NCBI GenBank assembly: GCA_027493525.1
Contig: JAOSKN010000003.1
Location: 434,001-498,000, forward strand
Direction: 5' to 3'
Length of the DNA stretch: 64,000 nucleotides
Origin: Planctomycetota bacterium
GTDB taxonomy: Bacteria > Planctomycetota > SZUA-567 > H5-PLA8
Below the pieces are notes generated by a model, which was given only the letters and a program-made list of their open reading frames with translations, made no database searches and was not told where the DNA came from. How positions within the stretch are numbered: the first letter of the stretch is position 1; the number at the start of each line of letters is the position of its first letter. Positions 26,201-36,286 of the stretch are shown piece by piece. The position numbers and the translations under genes were made by a program.

Positions 26201-29044
26201 CTGTTTCCAGCGCTGCCGCACGTTGCCGTAGTGCGTCACCCAGACGGCGGCGTGGCGGTTCCATTCCAACAGCGGCAACGCGGCGCCGGGGGCGACCTCG
26301 GGCAGGTTGAAGAGCGGCGAGGTCTGCCGCTCCACCGCCAGCTTCCACTCCGTTCCCCACTGGGCGACCTCCGCGTCGGGCTTCGGGGCGAGCAGGGCGA
26401 GCTGCTTCAGCCGCGGGGGCAGCGCGCGCGCGACCTCGAGCATTGTCTGCAGGCGCACGCGCGCGTCGTGGACCGCCGTGCTGCTGGCGCCCTGGGCCAT
26501 CGCCGCGCGGACCTCGCCATGCTGGTAGACCGGCTGCGGGGTGCCGTGGGTGCGCAGGAACTCGCGCGGCAGCGGCCGGGGCGGGCCGTCCGGATCGGCC
26601 CGCTCGAGCTTGAACGTGTAGCCGCCCTTGTTGTTGTAGAACTCCAGCTTCAGGTCGTGCCAGCCTTCCTTCAGTTCGACGGCGGCCTCGTAGGCCGTCG
26701 GGTACTGGTCCTTCCATTGGTCGATCACGAGCTGCCCGCCGAGGTAGAGGCGCACGCCGTCGTCGGCCAGGACGCGGTAGGTGTAGGCCCCGGCCTTGGG
26801 CGCGAGCGCCTGTCCGGACCAGCGCACGGAGAGACCTTCGGAACCCAGGTCGGGCAGCGGCGCGTCCTTGAGGTCCAGCTCCCACTCGACCGTGCGCCGC
26901 ACGAGCGCGTCGAGGATCAGCCCGCGGTGGTATTCGGCAAGCAGCCCGGGCACGAAGGCGCCCTGCGGCGTCCAGCCGGCGGCGCCCACGAGAAGCGGCG
27001 TGATGCGCTGCTGCGTCTCGCGCACGTCGGTCGCGCGAGCCTCGGCCTGCGTCGCGCCGGCGTAGCGGTGCGCGGCGGCGAGGGCTTCGTGGAGCGCGTT
27101 CAGCTCCTGGAGCGATTCCGGGAGCAGCGCCTGGAGCACGTCCAGGCCCGCGGCGACGCGCGCGCCCTCGGAGGCCTGCGCCTGCTGCCCGGCGCGGCGC
27201 AGCGGCTGGAGCCCGCTCTCGCCGAAGCGGCTCAGTTCGCCCTTCAAGGCCGTCAGCAGGATGGTGAGGCTGCCGGGTTCGGCGTGCGGCAGTCCCGCGG
27301 CCAGCGCCTCCGCCGCGCCGGCCGACTCGCGCCCCGCGCGGACGAAGGACTCGGCCAGCAGCAGCCGTTCGGCCGCCTGGAACTCCACGTCCTCGGGGCG
27401 GAAAACCAGCAGCATCTCCTTCACGTCCTTCTCGGCGCCGGCCAGTAGCTTCCGCGAGGTCTCGACGCGCCGCTGCGCCTCGTCGAGTTTCTCGAGCAGT
27501 TGCCGGTCGCTGCGCCGGCGCGCCGCGTCGATGCGCAGGCGGCGCTGGTCGCTCTTGCCGATCGAACCGTTCGCGTCCTCGGCCTCGACGTGGTAGGTGA
27601 GCGCCTCGCCGTCGCCGAGGAACAGCCCGGCCAGATCCCAGGGCTGCGAGACCATCCAGACCTTTCCGGCCTCCGGCGGGCGGTGCAGTTCCAGGACCAC
27701 CGGCAGATGCTGGTCTTCGGGTCGCACCACCAGGCGCATCCGTTCGATGCCCAAGTCGTCCTCGGCGCGAGCCTCCAGCGCGAGCACCGACGAGGCGTCC
27801 ACCGTGTCGTCGGCCTGCGGCTTGAGCACCGCGACCTGCGGGGTCTGGTCGGCCCGCGCGTGGATCGCGAAGAGCGGCGCGTCCGGATTGACCACGCCGT
27901 CGTTCGAGCGCAGCCGCACGCGGTAGCTGGTGTCTTTGGCGACCTCGAAGCTCACCGCCGCGCGCTCGCCTTCGACCTGCATCGAGAGCCGCCGCGGGTC
28001 GGTGAACTCCAAGACCGCGGCCTCCAGAGGCGTCGTCGAGAGCAGCGCCAGTTCGACCCGCGAACCGCGCAGCACTTCCAGGTCCCCGCTGACGCGCTCG
28101 TAGGTTTTCGACGGCAGTTTGGCGTATTCGGGGTAGTGGACGGTGAGCGTCAGGCCGGCGATTTCGGGGCGCGGGAGCACCTGGATGCCGAAGGCCTGCG
28201 AGCGCCCGTCGCCGGCGGAGACGCGGTACTCCAGGGGCACGTGCAGCGGCCCGAGCTTGAAGGTGAAGCGCTCGTCGTGGAGCAGGTCGCGGTCCATGCG
28301 CAGCTTCGACCACGCGCCGCCGGGCTCGCGGGTCTCGAGGTTCGCGGACTCGGCCGGCTTGCCTTCAAGCAGCGCCTCGACGTCCAGCGATTGCCCTTCG
28401 ACGACGCGGGCCTCCCCGGGCCGCACGTCCAGTTGGGTCTGGCTGGCGCGCGGGAGGTTCAGCCAGGGCAGCGTCGCGCGCGCGTATTGAAGCGGCATCC
28501 GCCAGCCCGGGACGAAGCAGGGCAGTACGGCGAGGGCGAGCATCACCCCCGCGGCCAGGCGCGCCGCCCGCGCCGGCTCGCGATCCGGGAGTGCTTCGAC
28601 GGGGAGCTTCCCGACGCGCTCGGCCGCCTCGTCGGCGACCCGTTCGATCAGCGCGCGAGAGAAGCCTTCCTGCCCGCCGCGAGCGGCCAGTTCGACGGTG
28701 GTGGAGAGCCGCTCGGCCAGGTCGCCGTCCGGCGCGCGCCGTTCCAGGTCCGCCGCGATCTCGGCAGCCGTCCGCTTGCGCAGCGCGCGGCGCAGCAGCG
28801 CCCAACCGAGCCCGGCCGACGCCGCGTACAAGCCCCACGCCAGCGCCCGGCGCGTGCTGTCCTCCAGGAGCAGCCAGCGGTCGGCCAGCGCCGCGGCGAG
28901 CACGCCGGCGACGAACAGCCCCGCCGTCCAGCCCGCGGCTTCCCAGATCAGCAGGCGGCGCGTGAGCTGCGCGTAGCGCGTCAGCGCGCGGACCAGCGGA
29001 TCCGGCAGGGAGAGCTGCCGTTCGGGAGCCTGTTCGTTGCTCAT
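23228..29044 (-). CDS. Giant DUF4175-PA14 coiled-coil membrane protein
   Basis: ATG 29044 follows AAGG by 6 nt and is preferred over two upstream starts. The product has about 1,938 residues: two N-terminal membrane helices (AAGWTAGLFVAGVLAAALA; ALAWGLYAASAGLGWALL), a third hydrophobic segment near 165-185, Ig-like DUF4175 domains to about 540, helices, then a PA14 domain (about 695-830; YTYRVLADDGVRLYLGG, HDLKLEFYNNKGG). From about 860 to 1,880 it is an extraordinarily Ala/Gln/Glu/Arg-rich helical, probably coiled-coil region. The end, PAEYEASIRRYFKRLA, matches the shorter paralogue. PA14 domains usually bind carbohydrate, so the protein may link membrane and extracellular glycan. No catalytic motif was seen. 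Confidence 0.85.
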   Translation of the reverse strand: MSNEQAPERQLSLPDPLVRALTRYAQLTRRLLIWEAAGWTAGLFVAGVLAAALADRWLLLEDSTRRALAWGLYAASAGLGWALLRRALRKRTAAEIAADLERRAPDGDLAERLSTTVELAARGGQEGFSRALIERVADEAAERVGKLPVEALPDREPARAARLAAGVMLALAVLPCFVPGWRMPLQYARATLPWLNLPRASQTQLDVRPGEARVVEGQSLDVEALLEGKPAESANLETREPGGAWSKLRMDRDLLHDERFTFKLGPLHVPLEYRVSAGDGRSQAFGIQVLPRPEIAGLTLTVHYPEYAKLPSKTYERVSGDLEVLRGSRVELALLSTTPLEAAVLEFTDPRRLSMQVEGERAAVSFEVAKDTSYRVRLRSNDGVVNPDAPLFAIHARADQTPQVAVLKPQADDTVDASSVLALEARAEDDLGIERMRLVVRPEDQHLPVVLELHRPPEAGKVWMVSQPWDLAGLFLGDGEALTYHVEAEDANGSIGKSDQRRLRIDAARRRSDRQLLEKLDEAQRRVETSRKLLAGAEKDVKEMLLVFRPEDVEFQAAERLLLAESFVRAGRESAGAAEALAAGLPHAEPGSLTILLTALKGELSRFGESGLQPLRRAGQQAQASEGARVAAGLDVLQALLPESLQELNALHEALAAAHRYAGATQAEARATDVRETQQRITPLLVGAAGWTPQGAFVPGLLAEYHRGLILDALVRRTVEWELDLKDAPLPDLGSEGLSVRWSGQALAPKAGAYTYRVLADDGVRLYLGGQLVIDQWKDQYPTAYEAAVELKEGWHDLKLEFYNNKGGYTFKLERADPDGPPRPLPREFLRTHGTPQPVYQHGEVRAAMAQGASSTAVHDARVRLQTMLEVARALPPRLKQLALLAPKPDAEVAQWGTEWKLAVERQTSPLFNLPEVAPGAALPLLEWNRHAAVWVTHYGNVRQRWKQALDQWARQLADKTFDLATRLRRLEQGAKAAREANAQLVRAAQEPPAPKRDAAMARADATVRARAEDLRSQAKAIAHELRQAANDTRREIDERRALQALAQRAESLARGPAEDLERRLREAATPEALAQAQANQPNLDAHAAELERDAGQLAALAERVERSLALRDALNETSGDAQAAHAALDKPPSPAHANEQLRAAAELKDNGRNLRHAWRAAANQVQPQALQPAGQVAGKLRQNPAVKTLEDQAAAARDGQPQDPAQKQAQDQAREAAGAELDALAKEARDAAKLVNEDLGRLADQLNGAAPQNLREAANHSQQSGQQLAGLPRDDARAAQPKLDAAAQQAQHARDKAAHTAENLALDAEARRLKAPDALAKKQAEHLAMLSGALKHTLDEKLEPAAAALQNARRDPSNGAQMVPKEAPERAEAAAKELNELAQLAEGLASAHPQAQEDAKKKLDDLLAQQGEADRLAEALKQAAALERLAEALKGAPPEQVQDPNAPKPPDPAAANPGADAEQLAALRQELAKQMGRDPEQAKLTRQALAERLNALAGDLMQQADRDRQAAGHLDRAAGLEQQARAAVKELGAELNRELNAAGQEAGKLAQQAQGQPQAGALNQAKDALPKAGEAARGVAQEADRAGLGELAGKLDALAQDLQQPAGALAGALGNPEDELTRQAQALGRRAQEAAGREADLADDLRRAERALNQGRSGERAQHGSRAEMEAQVREALKGLDRSGALPGEAGEALSALKQAAAEGGEAGARNQPGQAEGAPQDPAAAAGRARASAQRMAGMAQQVERLARAVRGDAAPLPGSSEGAQASPTPAADALQALAQAQAAAGMGRQGEAQGFQQQAERALDRAAQAARGQATGLKVPGRAEAQMLAQARAKAAQGAAQGEGSQQGPSDQANQAPAEGQGQGAQGQPKEGESGDGRAPPLPPGLPIDHATWNRLPDNLRRDLLNAAGGRFPAEYEASIRRYFKRLASAQEGER

Positions 29045-29105
29045 GCGCATCCTTATTACTGTAGCCTCATGCATTCTACCCGCCGGCCGGGACGGCGTTG
29101 AATCG

Positions 29106-31894
29106 TCATGGCAATCCCAGCCGCTTGCGGTACAGCCATTCGGCGACCAGCAGCGCCGTAAGCAGCAGGATCACCGGGTACGAGCACCACAATTCGTACG
29201 AGTCCTCGACGGTCGTTTCCTTGCCCTGCCCGGCCAGTTGCGAAAAGAGGGCTTCGGCCTCCAGCAGGTCGCGGGCTTGCCCGCCGCCGACCTTCGCCAT
29301 CGTGGCCAGCCGCGCGCTGTCGCGGGCCAGTTCGACGCCTTCCTGCCCGGTCGTCTCCCGCGCGACGACCTTCAGCTCGTGGGTCACGTCGCCGAAGCCC
29401 GGCGCGCCGACGCTCAGCTTGATCGTATGCACTCCCGGCGGCAGGTTGCGCAGCATCCCGCGGTAGAGGCCGCTGCCGTCCTGGACCTCCTGCAATGGAA
29501 CTTTCTGCGCGTGCCCGGCATGGACGAACTCCGCGACGACCGGCACGCGCCCGGCGAGCTTCCCGTCGGCGTCGCGCGGGCGCGCGAGGATCTCCACGTC
29601 CTCCCCGGGCTGCACCTGCCGGCGGTCGAGCGCCGCTTTGAGCCGGTTGGGGCCCGTGAGCCGGTGTCCGGTGCCCCAGCGCAGCGCCTGCGCCCAGAAG
29701 ACCGCATGCACCCGGTCGGCCACCTTCTGCCGCCAGCGCCAGGTCTGGTCGGTGCCGATGTAGAGCACGCGCCCCGCGCCGTAGTGGTGCGTCGCGACGA
29801 CCACGTCCTGGCGCGCGTCGTCGCTGCGCAGCAACGGCGTCGCGCCGGGCTTGGCGTAGGCGGGGCGCGAGATCCAGTGCAACTCGGGGAGCGCCGGCCA
29901 GAGCCGCTCGTTCAGCGTCGGGTCGCGGAGCACGCGCAGGATCTCGCTGCGGTCGGCGCCGGGGTCGAGCTTCAGGCGCACGCGGTCGGGCGCGTCGGTG
30001 CTGGGAACGGGCGCGGCGGCGCGGTCGGGCGCCTGCTGGGTCACGGGAAGCAGCTCGGCCAGCGGTCCGTTGGCGTAGCTCCGCGGCATCGCATCGGGAC
30101 CGGCCAGGAGCACCAGGAACCCGCCGCGGTCGCCGACGTACTTAAGGAGCCGCTTCTGCGCGGCCTCGTCGAGCCGGTCCGGGGGATGTCGCCGAGGATC
30201 ACCACGTCGCAGGCTTCCAGCGCCTGTTCGTCGTCGGGGAGCGCCGCGGGTTTCGGCCCCAGCCCGTCGCCGCTCAGGAGCCAGCGCTCGTCGAGCGTCA
30301 TCTTCCGCTCGCGCCGCAGCAGGCTCGCGACGTAGCGCGACTCCCAGCGCGGCATCAGGTCGGCCAGCAGGACCTTGAGCCGGTCGTTGGCCACATCCAC
30401 GACGGCCTCGGCGTGGTTGTTCTCCGCGAGCGCCTCGCCGGGCAGCGGCTCCAGCGTGACCCCGTAGACGTGCGTGCCGGCCTGCTCGGCCTTCAGTTCG
30501 AACTCCTGCTGGAACCAGCCGTCGCGGCCGAAGGCGGCCGCGCGCTCATCCAGGACCTCGTCGCCGCGGCGCAGCACCAGCTTGGCGTTCTTGATCTCCG
30601 GCCCGCCGGGGCTGGACTGAAGCCCCGCGACTTTCAGATGGGCGGTCAGGCGGATGGTCTCGTCCAGGAAGACCGACGGAGAGCCTTCCAGACGCGCTAC
30701 GCAGAGGTCGAAGGGCGCCTCGAGGCCGCCCGCGCCCAGCGTATGCAGGACGATCCCGCGCGCGGCCAGCGCGCGCGCGGCTTCCTCGGGCGCCGGGCCG
30801 CTGGTATGCCGCCCGTCGCTGCAGAGCACGACGGCGGCGATGGGATCCTGCGCGTGCCGTTCGGCCAGCCGCAGCAGCGGCGTGGCGAGATCGGTCTCGC
30901 CCTTCGTGCCGGCGTCTTCAAGCTCCGCGTCCTCTTCGCGCGCGCCTTCGATCGGGCGGAGCTTCGAGTCCAGGCGGTAGCTGACGGTCTGCACGCGGTC
31001 GCCGGCGGCCTGGGCGACCTTGCCGTCGAGGACCGCGTCCACCAGCGCCGCGCGATCCATCCCGGCGAGCTTCTTCAGCGCCGCCTGGATTTCCGGCCGG
31101 TCCTGCGCGGCCAGCGCGCGGTCGGCGAGGTCCTGCCGCATGCGCGCGGCCGCCGCGTGCTTCTCCAGGGCCAGCGCCAGCTCGTGGACGCCGTGGGCGC
31201 GGGTGGCCAGGAGCTGCCGCGCCTGCGCGTTCTCGAGATCGCTCTCGCCCAGTTCCCCGTCGAGCTTCTTCAGGTCCTGCGCGCTCTTCCGCGCCGCGCC
31301 AAGTTCCCCGGCTTCCGCGCCCGGCGCGCCCTGCCAGGCGTCAAGGGCCGCGTCGAGCTTCTTCGCCGCGGCGGCGAGGCCCTGGCGGGTTTCGGCGAGC
31401 CGGTCGCGCGCGGCCCCGGCGTCGGGGGCGCTCTGCTGCAAGACCTGCAGGGCCTGGCGCGCGCTGACGGTGGCGGCTTCCAGGTCGGCGTGCGCGCGCT
31501 CCAGGCCCTGCGCGGCCTCTTCCGCGCGCGTGTCGCGGAGCTTCGCGTCGATCAGGCCCAGCACCACCGCTTCGCGCAGCTTCCGCTCGACGGGTTCCTG
31601 GCGATCCTGCACTTTCATGCTGGGCGAGTTGTCCCGCAGCACCAGGACCAGCGGCGGCTGGTAGCGCGCGAAGACGCGGTGCAGCACCGGCTGGCTCAGC
31701 AGCAGCGCCAGCAGCGCGATCGCCGCCGCGCGGAGCCCGAAAAGCCAGCGCCGCGCCTCGGGGTACGGCTCGGTCTCGCGCCGATACAGCTTGCAGATGG
31801 CCCACGCGCCGCCCGCCGCCGCCGGCAGCAGAAGCCACCAGGCGAGCCCCATGAGCTGCACGCCCGCCAGCGTCGGCGCGAAGGGGACGCTCAC
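29106..31894 (-). CDS. Membrane-anchored VWA protein with C-terminal GATase1-like part (frame broken at 30181-30185)
   Basis: GTG 31894 overlaps the BatA-like gene's stop by 4 nt, with GGAGG 5 nt upstream. Two N-terminal helices are followed by a VWA domain with an intact MIDAS (DNSPSM) and a long coiled-coil insert (about 120-300) before the later VWA strand VLCSDGRHTSG. The frame then reaches CDVVILGDIP and changes at a five-G run. Adding one G gives PDRLDEAAQKRLLKYVGDRGGF and the product continues to 29106, about 929 residues. The second part has a glutamine-amidotransferase-like fold (GAGRVLYIGTD) and ends in a membrane helix (YPVILLLTALLVAEWLY). Confidence 0.85.
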
Positions 31895-34083
31895 GACCAC
31901 CTCCGCAGCAGCCAGGTTTCGAGGAAGCAGAACCCCGCGGCGGCCAGGATCAGCCACGCCGAGAGTTCATAGCCGCCGCCGTCCAGCCCGATCAGCCGCC
32001 CCAGGCTGTCCCAGTCCGGCGCATAATGCGCGCCCAGGTCGCGCTCGAGACGCCGGAGGTCCCCGGGTTCGAGCCGCACCATGACGGATTCGGCCCGGTC
32101 GGCGGTGACGGTGTAATGGACGCGCTCGTCGGCGCCCGCGCCTTCGGGGGCCACGAGGTAGCTGCCCGGCGCGGCGGTGTCATCGTGCGTGTAGACCGTC
32201 AGCGCGCCCTGGCGGCGCGGCGCCAGCTCCAGCGGATCGCCTTGGGGCCGGTAAAGAAGGTGCGGATGCCGCGCGGCCTCGGCGCCGGTCACGTACGAGA
32301 GCGCCTGTCCGACGCGGAGGTTCCGCGGCGGAATCACCGCCGAGGCCAGGTCGAAGACCAGACATTGCATCAGCGGCACATAGAACGGATGCACGGGCAG
32401 GTCCGACCAGCCCGTATCCACGGCCGTGGTGAGCAGGTAGACCTTGCCTTCGCCGAGGTTCTTCTGGACCAGCGCCGCCGCGCCGTTGGAGTAGCTTGCC
32501 AGCACGCGCACGTCGTCCTGACCGCTCGGCGCGCCCGTGGCCACGTACTGCCGGATCCGCGCCTGGGTCCAGTCCTGCCCGCGCTCGGGGCGGAAGAGTT
32601 CGAGGGCCGGCGCATTGGAGACGATCCCGCCCAGATGCAGGTACGCCGGCGCCGGTTCGGGGCCGCGCGCGACCTTGACCAGCGGCGTGGGCTCGGAGAG
32701 GCCCAGCTTGTCCAGGGAGACCGGCAGGAGCCCCGCGCCGTTGCGGTAGAGGTCGCGGTTGTACGCGCCGAGCTGCACGCGGTCGCCGGGCGCGAGCAGC
32801 AGTCCGCCGCCGGCCACGACGAAGCGCTCCAGGTCGCCCACCGTCGCGCCCGGCAGCGCGGCCACGTTGGCCAGCACGACGACGCGGTATTTCGAAAGGT
32901 CCGCGTACTTCAGCTCCGTCGAGTCGATGGCCGTCGTCTCGATGACCGTGCGCCAGGTCGGATCGTCGGCGTCCCGGGGCGAGAGCGCCTCGCGCAGGAA
33001 GTCCGCCTCCGAGGCCAGCGGCTGCGTGCGCCGGTCGCCGTCCACCAGCAGTACGGGTAGGCGGTCGAGGACCACGACGCTGTGAAGCAGTTCGTTGTCG
33101 TCCGGCAGTTCGTCCGCGCCGCTGCGCAGCCGGCAGGAGACCAGATGGCTGCCGGGGCGCTCGAACTGGTACGTGAACGCCAGGACCTCGCGCGCGCCCG
33201 GCGCCAGTTCGACGTTGCGCGTGGCCTTCGGCGCGCCGTTGACGAAGAAGGTGACGGCCGCGTCGCCGGCTTTCTCGGGTCCTTCGTTGGCGGCGGTGAC
33301 ATGAAAGGTGACCGCCGCGTAGGGATCGACGACCGAGCGCGACGGGGTCAGGCCGGTAAGCGCCACGTTGGAGGGCCGCTCCTGGCCGACCGAGGTAAGC
33401 AGGATCTGCGGCGCGATGCGGCTGGAGCGGACCAGCCCGGCGAGGTACGACCAGCGCGCGCCGTCGTCGAGCTCCCATCCGGCGGCCTGCAAATCGGTGA
33501 CGAAGAGCAGTTCGCGGCGCGGGTTGTGGCGCGTCTCGAGCTGTTTGACGGCGGCGTCGAGGGCGCGGGCGACGTCGGCGCTCTCGTGGCGCGGGCGCGC
33601 CTCGCGGATCAGCTCGCGCACGCGCTCCAGGTCGAAGAGCGCCGCGGGGGGCGCGCCTTTGCCCGCGGCGGACGTGAACAGCAGCGTCACGTCGTCGCCT
33701 TTGCGCAGGGTATCGACGTAGCGGATCGCGCGCTCGCGCGCCTCCTGCCAGGCCGTGCGGGCGCGGCCGGCGTTCATGCTGAAGCTGTCGTCGAGGAGCA
33801 GCACGGCGGAGGTGTGCACGTCCGGCGCGCGCGCGCCGCTGGAGGCCAGGATCGTCGGGCGCATCAGGGCCAGCGCCAGGCAGGCCAGGATCGAGGCGCG
33901 CACGAGCAGCAGCAGCAACTCGCGCAGCTTGATCTGCCGCGCGCGCTCGGCCAACAGTTCCTCGAGGAACATCATCGCGCCCCAGTCCAGAGGCGTGACG
34001 CGGTTGCGCTGCAGGAGGTGGATGATGACCGGCGCGGCCACCGCCGCCAGCCCGCCGATGAGGATCCAGTTCAGGAAGACCAT
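31891..34083 (-). CDS. BatA-like aerotolerance-type VWA membrane protein
   Basis: The 730-residue protein opens with the BatA N-terminal domain: FLNWILIGGLAAVAAPVIIH, then LLQRNRVTPLDWGAMMFLEE and a second helix (LLVRASILACLALALM). A VWA domain follows with an intact MIDAS (LLDDSFSM), then Ig-like and GATase-like parts (VVVLANVAALPG; GEGKVYLLTTAVD) and a C-terminal helix (AWLILAAAGFCFLETWLL). The start lies one base after the DUF58 stop. With DUF58 and MoxR it forms the classic MoxR-Bat type set, in which the ATPase is thought to remodel VWA partners at the membrane. Confidence 0.88.
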   Translation of the reverse strand: MVFLNWILIGGLAAVAAPVIIHLLQRNRVTPLDWGAMMFLEELLAERARQIKLRELLLLLVRASILACLALALMRPTILASSGARAPDVHTSAVLLLDDSFSMNAGRARTAWQEARERAIRYVDTLRKGDDVTLLFTSAAGKGAPPAALFDLERVRELIREARPRHESADVARALDAAVKQLETRHNPRRELLFVTDLQAAGWELDDGARWSYLAGLVRSSRIAPQILLTSVGQERPSNVALTGLTPSRSVVDPYAAVTFHVTAANEGPEKAGDAAVTFFVNGAPKATRNVELAPGAREVLAFTYQFERPGSHLVSCRLRSGADELPDDNELLHSVVVLDRLPVLLVDGDRRTQPLASEADFLREALSPRDADDPTWRTVIETTAIDSTELKYADLSKYRVVVLANVAALPGATVGDLERFVVAGGGLLLAPGDRVQLGAYNRDLYRNGAGLLPVSLDKLGLSEPTPLVKVARGPEPAPAYLHLGGIVSNAPALELFRPERGQDWTQARIRQYVATGAPSGQDDVRVLASYSNGAAALVQKNLGEGKVYLLTTAVDTGWSDLPVHPFYVPLMQCLVFDLASAVIPPRNLRVGQALSYVTGAEAARHPHLLYRPQGDPLELAPRRQGALTVYTHDDTAAPGSYLVAPEGAGADERVHYTVTADRAESVMVRLEPGDLRRLERDLGAHYAPDWDSLGRLIGLDGGGYELSAWLILAAAGFCFLETWLLRRWS

Positions 34084-34084
34084 C

Positions 34085-34978
34085 TCAGATTCCCTGCCGG
34101 CGGCTAAGGTACTGCGCCAGGGCCGCGTCGTACGGCTGGTTCGTCGTCAGGACCGTATGGTCGAAGCGGTGCCGGTGGCAGGCCTCGCGCAGCCGCTCCT
34201 GGAAGCGCTGGAAGCGCTCGCGGTACAGCTTTGCCACGCGCGGCGCGTCCAGGCGCAGGCGCACGCCGGGGCGCTCCATGCACCGGAATTCGTGCATCTC
34301 CTCGAACGGGAAATCGATCTCCCGCGGGTCCAGGATCTGAAACAGGATGACCTCGTGCCGCTTGTGGTGCAGGTGCGCGAGCGCCTTGATCAGGTCCTCC
34401 ACCGGCGCGAAGAAATCCGAGAGCACGATCACCAGCCCTCGGCGGCGGATCCGCCCGGCCAGTTCGTGCAGCAGCGGGGCGAGGTTCGTCTCGCGATCGG
34501 GCTCGATCTCGGCGAGGGTCTTGAGCAGGGTCGAGAGGTGCCCGGAGGTGCCGCGCGGCGGAATCTGCTGGCGCAGCGCGTCGTCGAAGGCCACGAAGCC
34601 GACGGAGTCCGACTGTCCGATCATCAGGTAGGCCAGCGCCGCGGCGACCTTGCGCGCGTACTCGAACTTGGATTCGCCGTGCCCCGCGTAGCGCATGCTG
34701 CCGCTGGCGTCGAGGCAGAGGTGCGCGCGCAGGTTCGTCTCTTCCTCGTACTGCTTGACGAAGAGCTTGTCGGACTTGCCGAAGACCTTCCAATCGATGT
34801 GCCGCAATTCGTCCCCGCGGCTGTACTCGCGGTGCTGCGCGAACTCGACGCTGAAGCCTTTGTAGACGCTGCGGTGCTGGCCGGAGACGAACGACTCGAC
34901 GACCGTGCGCGCGATCAGGCGCAGCTTGGAGACCCGCTCCAGCGCCGCATGCTCCGTGATCTCCGCAGGCTGCGTCAT
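34085..34978 (-). CDS. DUF58 protein with VWA-like fold
   Basis: The 297-residue protein has the DUF58 signature RGDELRHIDWKVFGKSDKLF (54-73), then QYEEET and a VWA-like MIDAS CLDASGSM, with IVLSDFF later. It lacks membrane segments and is probably cytoplasmic. DUF58 proteins are consistently encoded beside MoxR ATPases. The ATG at 34978 has only a weak purine stretch (GGGAAAG) upstream. A 24-bp inverted repeat lies just before it, separating it from the MoxR gene. Confidence 0.93.
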   Translation of the reverse strand: MTQPAEITEHAALERVSKLRLIARTVVESFVSGQHRSVYKGFSVEFAQHREYSRGDELRHIDWKVFGKSDKLFVKQYEEETNLRAHLCLDASGSMRYAGHGESKFEYARKVAAALAYLMIGQSDSVGFVAFDDALRQQIPPRGTSGHLSTLLKTLAEIEPDRETNLAPLLHELAGRIRRRGLVIVLSDFFAPVEDLIKALAHLHHKRHEVILFQILDPREIDFPFEEMHEFRCMERPGVRLRLDAPRVAKLYRERFQRFQERLREACHRHRFDHTVLTTNQPYDAALAQYLSRRQGI

Positions 34979-34988
34979 GGGGCTTTCC

Positions 34989-35074
34989 CGTACCGCGGGC
35001 GTCCCGCCCGCAAGGCTTTATTCACCGCCGAGCGTCTGCTCGCCATGGCGTGCGGGCGAGACGCCCGCGGTACG
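34989..35074. repeat. REP-like inverted repeat between MoxR and DUF58 genes
   Basis: Arms 34989-35012 and 35051-35074 match at 23 of 24 positions (core TACCGCGGGCGTC...GCCCGCA) around a 38-nt spacer. It begins 11 nt upstream of the DUF58 ATG. It could attenuate transcription or stabilise the upstream mRNA end. Confidence 0.85.
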
Positions 35075-35128
35075 TAATGGAGCATCGCCGGCGCCAGTGA
35101 CTTCGCATCGCGCATTACGCATGCATCT

Positions 35129-36160
<1,032 letters not shown>

Positions 36161-36286
36161 GGAGGGTTCCTCGGGTTGGATGGTCCGGATCGGCCTGCAT
36201 AGGCCACGGGGCGGGCGCGGTTCGCGGGCGTCACGGGGACGCTCCAGCGGCTCCGCGAAGTCCCTTGCCCGTTGGCTCTCAAGGAG

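Noticed and set aside
24828..28313. A 1,161-residue frame on the minus strand in another phase
   Set aside because: It is Arg/Pro/Gly-rich without motifs and overlaps the DUF4175-PA14 gene entirely.
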